A stretch of DNA of 64,000 bases from Streptomyces sp. CC208A (GTDB lineage Bacteria; Actinomycetota; Actinomycetes; Streptomycetales; Streptomycetaceae), in contig NZ_JASCXN010000021.1 in NCBI RefSeq assembly GCF_030010625.1, positions 62,001 through 126,000 on the forward strand, written 5' to 3'. Made by a program: the position numbers and the translations under genes. The first letter of the stretch is position 1. The number at the start of each line of letters is the position of its first letter. Positions 59,850 through 64,000 of this stretch are shown here, one piece after another. A model generated the notes under the pieces. The model was not told the origin of the DNA. It searched no databases and saw only the letters and a program-made list of their open reading frames with translations.

Positions 59850-61049
59850 GTGACCACGACGTGTGTGAAGCGGGCGTTCAGGTACCGCTTCCATCCGACC
59901 GATGCGCAGGCGGCCGAGCTGTCGCGCACGTTCGGCTGCGTCCGCAAGGTCTACAACCTGGCGCTCGCCGCCCGTACCGAGGCATGGGCCAGGCAGGAGC
60001 GGGTCAACTACAACGCCACCTCGGCAATGCTGACGGCGTGGAAGAGGACCGAGGAACTGGCGTTCCTCAACGAGGTGTCGTCAGTGCCGTTGCAGCAGTG
60101 TTTGCGGCACCTGCAGGCGGCGTTCACGAACTTCTTCGGCAAGCGGGCCAAGTACCCGCGCTTCAAGTCGAAGAAGAAGTCCCGCAAGTCGGCCGAGTAC
60201 ACCACCAGCGGGTTCCGCTTCCGTGACGGCAGGCTGACCCTGGCGAAGATGGCGGAGCCGCTGGACATCGTGTGGTCGCGTCCGCTCCCGGAGGGAGCGT
60301 CGCCGTCCACCGTGACCGTCTCGCAGGACGCGGCGGGGCGCTGGTTCGTCTCGATGCTGTGCGACGACCCGACGGTCAGGCCGCTGCCCGCCACGGACAC
60401 GGCGGTGGGGGTGGACGTCGGCCTGGACCACCTGCTCACCCTGTCCACCGGTGAGAAGATCGCCAACCCGAGGCACGAACGCCGTGATCGCGCCCGGCTC
60501 ACCCTGGCCCAGCGCCGCCTGGCGAAGAAGGCCAACGGGAACGGCGCCAACCGAGCCAAGGCCCGCCGCAAGGTCGCGAAAATCCACGCCCGTATCGCCG
60601 ACCGCCGCCGTGACGGCCTGCACAAGCTCACCACTCGGCTCGTTCGTGAGAACCAAACGATCGTGATCGAGGACCTGACCGTACGCAACATGGTCAAGAA
60701 CCACACGCTCGCCCGGGCCATCTCGGACGCGAGCTGGAGCGAGTTCCGCTCCCTGCTGGAGTACAAGGCAGCCTGGTACGGGCGGGAAGTGATCGCGGTC
60801 GACCGCTTCTTCCCCTCCTCCAGGCTGTGCTCCCACTGCGGCACCCTTCAGCAGAAGATGCCGCTCAGCGTCCGCACCTGGACGTGCGACAGCTGCGGCA
60901 CGACCCACGACCGGGACGTGAACGCGGCGCGCAACCTTCTGGCCGCCGGGCTGGCGGTGACGGTCTGTGGAGCCGGTGTAAGACCTCAACGGAGAACTCC
61001 GGGCGGGCAGTCGGCGACGAAGCAGAAAACCCCACGGCGCGAGCCGTAG
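59850..61049 (+). CDS. tnpB: TnpB RNA-guided nuclease of IS200/IS605-type element
   Basis: About 399 residues; start GTG 59844, 59850 or 59865. RuvC catalytic motifs GVDVGLDH (Asp), VIEDLTV (Glu) and HDRDVNAARN (Asp) are intact. Zinc finger CSHCG...CDSCG. The N-terminus KRAFRYRFHPTDAQAAELSRTFGCVRKVYNLAL is canonical. The tail after the RuvC domain is basic (QRRTPGGQSATKQKTPRREP) and its DNA probably forms part of the omega-RNA. It is only distantly related to the TnpB at 11155-12363. Confidence 0.93.
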   Translation: MTTTCVKRAFRYRFHPTDAQAAELSRTFGCVRKVYNLALAARTEAWARQERVNYNATSAMLTAWKRTEELAFLNEVSSVPLQQCLRHLQAAFTNFFGKRAKYPRFKSKKKSRKSAEYTTSGFRFRDGRLTLAKMAEPLDIVWSRPLPEGASPSTVTVSQDAAGRWFVSMLCDDPTVRPLPATDTAVGVDVGLDHLLTLSTGEKIANPRHERRDRARLTLAQRRLAKKANGNGANRAKARRKVAKIHARIADRRRDGLHKLTTRLVRENQTIVIEDLTVRNMVKNHTLARAISDASWSEFRSLLEYKAAWYGREVIAVDRFFPSSRLCSHCGTLQQKMPLSVRTWTCDSCGTTHDRDVNAARNLLAAGLAVTVCGAGVRPQRRTPGGQSATKQKTPRREP

Positions 61050-61052
61050 GAA

Positions 61053-61073
61053 CCCCTCCTCCAGCAGGAGGGG
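61053..61073 (+). repeat. Right-end hairpin of TnpB element 2
   Basis: A perfect 8-bp stem with a 5-nt loop just after the tnpB stop, followed by AGAAGTCAA. Element 1 also ends in a hairpin followed by GTCA. Confidence 0.75.
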
Positions 61074-61124
61074 AGAAGTCAAGGGGTGATCGTACGTGCG
61101 AGGGTGCGGCCCACTTCGGCATTA

Positions 61125-61146
61125 GGTATTTCGTTGCCGAAATATC
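61125..61146. promoter_or_regulatory. MarR-type operator stranded by TnpB element 2
   Basis: GGTATTTCG-TTGC-CGAAATATC is a 9+9-bp inverted repeat with one mismatch, a form typical of MarR sites, and AT-rich against its surroundings. It lies 43 bp beyond the element and touches the stop of the hydrolase gene. Confidence 0.65.
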
Positions 61147-61939
61147 ATGCGCGGCGCGCACGCTCCCGCCCTCCGTCCGCCTCAGCGAGGAAGTCCGCGA
61201 GGAGGCGCAGGGTCTCCTCGGGGCGCTCCAGGGACGGCAGGTGGCCGGCCCAGTCGAGTTCGACGCGGCGGGCGGCCGGGAGGAGGGCGGCGGTCTTCTC
61301 GCCGATGGCGCGGAAGTCGGGGAGGTCGTGGGCGCCGGTGACGACGAGGGCGGGGGCGCCGATCGTCCTCAGGTCGTCCTCGGTGACGCCGGTGGGCCGG
61401 GCCTCGTGCTCCTCGGGGACGGGGAGCTGGAGCTCGAAGGCTCGGCGCTGCATGGCGTGGACGAGGGCGCGGGCCTCGGCGTCCGCCTCGGGTCCGAGCC
61501 ACAGGCCGACGTTGAGGGCGGTGGCGGCCTCGATGTCGCCGGCGTCGAGGAGGGCTTCCTCCTGGTCGAAGAAGGCGCGCAGTTCGGGGCCCGCCTCGTG
61601 CTCGACGGGGGCGGCGGCGCAGAGCAGGGCGAGCGCGGCCGTACGGCCGGGGTGGCGGACGGCGAACTCCAGGGCGACCTCGCCGCCGAAGGAGGAGCCG
61701 ACGAGGGCGGCCCGCTCGACGCCGAGGTGGTCGAGGAGGTCGCGTACGTCGTCGGCGTGGGTGTGCGGGGCGTCCACGGGGGTCTCGCCGAAGCCGCGGA
61801 GGTCGCAACGGACGACGTGGTGGCCGGCCTCGGCGAGGGCCTGGAACTGTCCGTCCCACATCCGGCGGTCGCAGACCCCGGAGTGCAGCAGGACGACGGT
61901 CTGGTGGCCGGTACCGGCCGTGTCATGAGAGAGCGTCAC
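61145..61939 (-). CDS. Alpha/beta hydrolase
   Basis: 264 residues. Oxyanion region VVLLHSGVCDRRMWDGQF, nucleophile elbow LVGSSFGGEVAL (G-x-S-x-G with Ser), catalytic Asp near VTGAHDLPDF and His in WAGHLPSLERPE. This resembles small esterases, epoxide hydrolases or 3-oxoadipate enol-lactonase-like enzymes. The stop overlaps the putative MarR operator, so before insertion the gene would have been read toward the MarR gene. Substrate unknown. Confidence 0.9.
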   Translation of the reverse strand: MTLSHDTAGTGHQTVVLLHSGVCDRRMWDGQFQALAEAGHHVVRCDLRGFGETPVDAPHTHADDVRDLLDHLGVERAALVGSSFGGEVALEFAVRHPGRTAALALLCAAAPVEHEAGPELRAFFDQEEALLDAGDIEAATALNVGLWLGPEADAEARALVHAMQRRAFELQLPVPEEHEARPTGVTEDDLRTIGAPALVVTGAHDLPDFRAIGEKTAALLPAARRVELDWAGHLPSLERPEETLRLLADFLAEADGGRERARRA

Positions 61940-61992
61940 CCGCGCGACTGTAGACGCCCCCCGACGGCGGCTGCCACGCCTTTCCCGGCGAC

Positions 61993-62050
61993 TTGAACAT
62001 GTTCAAGAGGGGGTCTACAGTCATGTCCGCCAGCACTTGAACGCGTTCAA
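61993..62050 (+). promoter_or_regulatory. TetR operators and promoter of the 62-64 kb operon
   Basis: TTGAACATGTTCAA (61993-62006) and TTGAACGCGTTCAA (62037-62050) are two near-identical 14-bp palindromes, centres 44 bp apart. The first provides the -35 (TTGAAC), the -10 is TACAGT at 62016-62021 (17-bp spacer), and the second abuts the ribosome site AAAGGAG. The TetR gene two genes downstream is the likely ligand-controlled repressor. Confidence 0.78.
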
Positions 62051-62063
62051 AGGAGCGTGGGGC

Positions 62064-62468
62064 ATGGACCTCACTGTCGTCGCGTACATCGTCTACCTGC
62101 TGATCAGCGTGGCCCTGACCGTCTGGGTCGCCCGCACCCTCAGCCGTAACGGCAGGATCTTCCTCGCCGACGTGCTGCACGGGAACGAGAAGCTCGCGGA
62201 CGCCGTCAACCACCTCCTGGTGGTCGGCTTCTACCTCGTCAACTTCGGCTTCGTCGCCCTCTACCTGAACCAGGACGGGGCCGTCGCCGACGCCCGGGAG
62301 CTCTTCGAGGCCCTCTCCGTCAAGCTCGGCGTCGTCCTGCTCGTCCTCGGAGTGATGCACCTCGGCAACGTCTACGTCCTCAACAAGATCCGCCGCCGCG
62401 GCGCCATGGAGCGCGAACAGGTCCCGCCCGTCGCCCCGCAGGGCTGGACCCCCGCACCCCAGGCCTGA
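62064..62468 (+). CDS. Small integral membrane protein
   Basis: 134 residues. Three helices: YIVYLLISVALTVWVARTL, NHLLVVGFYLVNFGFVALYL and LGVVLLVLGVMHLGNVYVLN, with an amphipathic stretch between. The tail is Pro-rich. ATG 62064 has AAAGGAG at 8 nt within the second TetR operator. No known family; the three-helix plan might fit a DoxX-like or redox-linked membrane protein, given the DCC thiol protein encoded next. It should be induced when TetR is released. Confidence 0.72.
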   Translation: MDLTVVAYIVYLLISVALTVWVARTLSRNGRIFLADVLHGNEKLADAVNHLLVVGFYLVNFGFVALYLNQDGAVADARELFEALSVKLGVVLLVLGVMHLGNVYVLNKIRRRGAMEREQVPPVAPQGWTPAPQA

Positions 62469-62477
62469 GGCCCGGCC

Positions 62478-62933
62478 ATGACGACCGCCGCCACCGCCCC
62501 CGCCACCGCCCCCGCCACCCGTCAGGGCACCCCCGTCGGACGCCTGACCGTGCTGTACGACGCCGACTGCCCGCTCTGCGTGCACCTGCGGCACTGGCTG
62601 CTGCGCCAGCGGCAGCTCGTCCCGCTCGATCTCGTACCGGCCGGCTCGCAGCGGGCGCGGCAGCTCTTCCCGGACCTCGACCACGACTCCACCCTGCGGG
62701 AGATCACCGTGGTCGGGGACCGGGGCCAGGTCTACCGGGCCTCCGCCGCCTGGATCGTCTGCCTCTGGGCCCTGGCCGAGCACCGGCCCCGGGCCCACTG
62801 GCTCGCCACCCCCGCCGGACAGCCCCTCGCCCGCGCCGCCGTCCTCGCCGCCGCGAAGTGGCGTGAGGCGCTCAAGGGCGCCGGCGCGGGGGACGGGGGC
62901 TGCGAGGACGGGCACTGCCCGGTGCCCGGTTAG
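62478..62933 (+). CDS. DCC-family thiol-disulfide oxidoreductase-like protein
   Basis: 151 residues. VLYDADCPLCVHLRHWLLRQ is the DCC motif (D-x-x-C-P-L-C) of the DUF393 family, which has a thioredoxin-like fold. A variable Thr/Ala/Pro N-terminal tail precedes it, and Cys residues also occur at the C-terminus (CEDGHC). It may reduce or form disulphides or bind metal. Nine bp separate it from the membrane gene. The stop TAG overlaps a -10-like TAGGCT for the TetR gene. Confidence 0.85.
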   Translation: MTTAATAPATAPATRQGTPVGRLTVLYDADCPLCVHLRHWLLRQRQLVPLDLVPAGSQRARQLFPDLDHDSTLREITVVGDRGQVYRASAAWIVCLWALAEHRPRAHWLATPAGQPLARAAVLAAAKWREALKGAGAGDGGCEDGHCPVPG

Positions 62934-62943
62934 GCTCGGCTCC

Positions 62944-63762
62944 GTGAAGGACGCGAAGGAAGAGAAGAAGGCCCCGGACGCCCCGAAGACGCCGGACACT
63001 TCGAAGGCGACGCAGGACGCCCCCAAGGCGCCGAAGGACGCTTCGAAGGCCCCGAAGAGCGAGCAGACGCGGACGCTCATCCTGGAGACCGCGCTGCGGC
63101 TCTTCCGGGAGCGGGGCTACGACAAGACCACCATGCGGGCGATCGCCCAGGAGGCCGGGGTCTCGGTCGGCAACGCCTACTACTACTTCGCGTCCAAGGA
63201 GCACCTGGTCCAGGGCTTCTACGACCGGATCGCCGAGGAGCACCAGGCCGCGGTCGAACCGGTCCTGGAGGGCGGCGAGAAGGAACTGGTCGCCCGGATC
63301 AGGGGCGTACTCCTCGCCTGGCTCGACATCGCGGAGCCGTACCACGAGTTCGCCGCCCAGTTCTTCAAGAACGCCGCCGACCCCGACAGCCCGCTCTCGC
63401 CGTTCTCGCCGGAGTCGGAGGGGCCGCGCGAGGCGGCGATCGAGGTGCACCGGCGGGTGATCTCCGGAGCCTCGGTGAAGGTCGACCCCGAGCTCTCCGA
63501 GGCGCTGCCCCAGCTGCTGTGGCTCCAGCAGATGGGGCTCGTGCTGTTCTGGGTGTACGACCGCTCGGAAGGCGCCGCCAACAGCCGGCGCCTGGTGGAG
63601 CGGCTCGCGCCGGTGACCGCGCGGGCGATCTCGCTCTCCCGGTTCCGGATCCTGCGCCCGCTGGTCAAGGAGACCCACGAGCTGCTCGCGGACTTCATGC
63701 CGACGGCGGCCGGGATGGCGGCGTCGGGGCGGCCCCGGAGGACCGCCCCGAAGAAGGACTGA
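62944..63762 (+). CDS. TetR-family regulator with Lys/Pro-rich N-terminal tail
   Basis: 272 residues from GTG 62944. HTH: TRTLILETALRLFRERGYDKTTMRAIAQEAGVSVGNAYYYFASKEHLVQGFYDRI. The C-terminal ligand domain is helical. The first ~40 residues (D-A-P-K / K-A-P repeats) are an unusual basic, disordered extension. The gene is third in the operon preceded by twin TTGAAC-N2-GTTCAA palindromes, so autorepression is expected. TAGGCT, 7 nt upstream of GTG, may give an additional leaderless transcript. Confidence 0.9.
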   Translation: MKDAKEEKKAPDAPKTPDTSKATQDAPKAPKDASKAPKSEQTRTLILETALRLFRERGYDKTTMRAIAQEAGVSVGNAYYYFASKEHLVQGFYDRIAEEHQAAVEPVLEGGEKELVARIRGVLLAWLDIAEPYHEFAAQFFKNAADPDSPLSPFSPESEGPREAAIEVHRRVISGASVKVDPELSEALPQLLWLQQMGLVLFWVYDRSEGAANSRRLVERLAPVTARAISLSRFRILRPLVKETHELLADFMPTAAGMAASGRPRRTAPKKD

Positions 63763-63816
63763 GCGCCGGAAGGACCGAACACCAGAAGGACTGGGCACCC
63801 CCCTCCTGACGGCGGC

Positions 63817-64000
63817 TCAGATCCAGAAGAGCTCCCACAGGCGCCAGATGCCGGTGCCGTCGCTGAGGTTCTGCGAGCCGCCGACGGCCTCGGTGGCGAG
63901 GACGTAGTCGTTCTTCTGCCAGAGCGGCAGCAGCGGGACGTCCTTGACGATCTCCTCCTGGATCGCCTTGAAGTCGCGGGTGGTCCGGGAACGGTCGCTG
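63817..64000 (-). CDS. C-terminus of an ABC solute-binding protein, family 5 (cut by window edge)
   Basis: The last 60 residues and stop, read from the right edge: RTTRDFKAIQEEIVKDVPLLPLWQKNDYV, continuing ATEAVGG and ending WELFWI. The VPLLPLWQ segment is typical of the C-terminal part of peptide/opine-binding proteins (SBP_bac_5). Its start and permease genes lie outside the window. It would bind substrate outside the membrane for an ABC importer. Confidence 0.8.
   Translation of the reverse strand, partial: SDRSRTTRDFKAIQEEIVKDVPLLPLWQKNDYVLATEAVGGSQNLSDGTGIWRLWELFWI

Larger units (their letters stand above)
59682..61082 (+). mobile_element. IS200/IS605-group element with TnpB, no TnpA (copy 2)
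   Basis: Left-end hairpin CTCCGCCC-TTCA-GGGTGGAG (59694-59713), tnpB, then right-end hairpin CCCCTCCT-CCAGC-AGGAGGGG (61053-61073) ending GAAGTCAA. No TnpA. It separates a MarR gene from its apparent operator region. Ends are approximate. Confidence 0.78.

Overview
The window is high-GC actinobacterial chromosome, almost certainly a Streptomyces core region. Evidence: third-codon-position GC bias, GTG/TTG starts, 4-nt ATGA/GTGA gene overlaps, many apparently leaderless genes, and gene order that from memory follows the S. coelicolor afsQ-to-sdh segment in reverse (sigQ/afsQ1/afsQ2/afsQ3, adenosine deaminase, thymidine phosphorylase, nucleoside ABC transporter, Kdn/sialic-type wall polymer genes, acyl-CoA mutase, succinate dehydrogenase). 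No database search was possible, so family names come from recognised motifs and gene order.

Layout. 0-2.4 kb: the start of a secreted protein, an exported VCBS/FG-GAP repeat protein and a Phd/RelE-type toxin-antitoxin pair. 2.4-8.3 kb: uridine kinase-like NTPase and the sigQ / afsQ1-afsQ2-afsQ3 antibiotic-regulating locus, with a textbook AfsQ1 box between the divergent genes. 8.3-16.6 kb: adenosine deaminase, a broken GNAT acetyltransferase, a TnpB element with a coupled ribbon-helix-helix gene, a hydrolase, a LysR/MFS divergent pair and an L,D-transpeptidase. 16.6-21.4 kb: an ECF sigma factor with a SnoaL-like tail, then a four-gene minus-strand locus that looks like a type VII (WXG/ESX-like) substrate set. 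21.6-31.8 kb: STAS, HAD and Uma2 genes, then nucleoside salvage and uptake (bmpA, ATPase, two permeases, cdd, deoA) and an M20 amidohydrolase. 31.9-39.3 kb: six genes for a nonulosonic-acid (Kdn/sialic type) cell-surface polymer. 39.3-45.6 kb: MerR and LysE genes, then an accessory patch: PCMT-like methyltransferase, 46-residue Gly/Ser peptide, tRNA-like gene with an abnormal anticodon arm, two small proteins, divergent XRE/TPR regulator, and a three-gene cassette between a copy of the mutase 3' end and the mutase itself. 45.6-59.1 kb: acyl-CoA mutase, lipoprotein L,D-transpeptidase, ECF sigma/membrane partner, Clp-N protein, VapBC, GH20 hexosaminidase, OHCU decarboxylase and sdhCDAB. 59.1-64 kb: a MarR gene split from its likely operator by a second TnpB element, an alpha/beta hydrolase, a TetR-controlled three-gene operon, and the end of a solute-binding protein.

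How parts work together. A near-identical 12-bp palindrome (CTACGCGCRTAG) sits upstream of adenosine deaminase, deoA, the nucleoside ABC operon and bmpA, suggesting one nucleoside-responsive regulon covering import and catabolism. Both TnpB elements have their left end against the ribosome-binding site of a divergent gene, next to a TTCCTC that is the complement of that gene's Shine-Dalgarno. The most novel-looking part is 40.9-45.7 kb.
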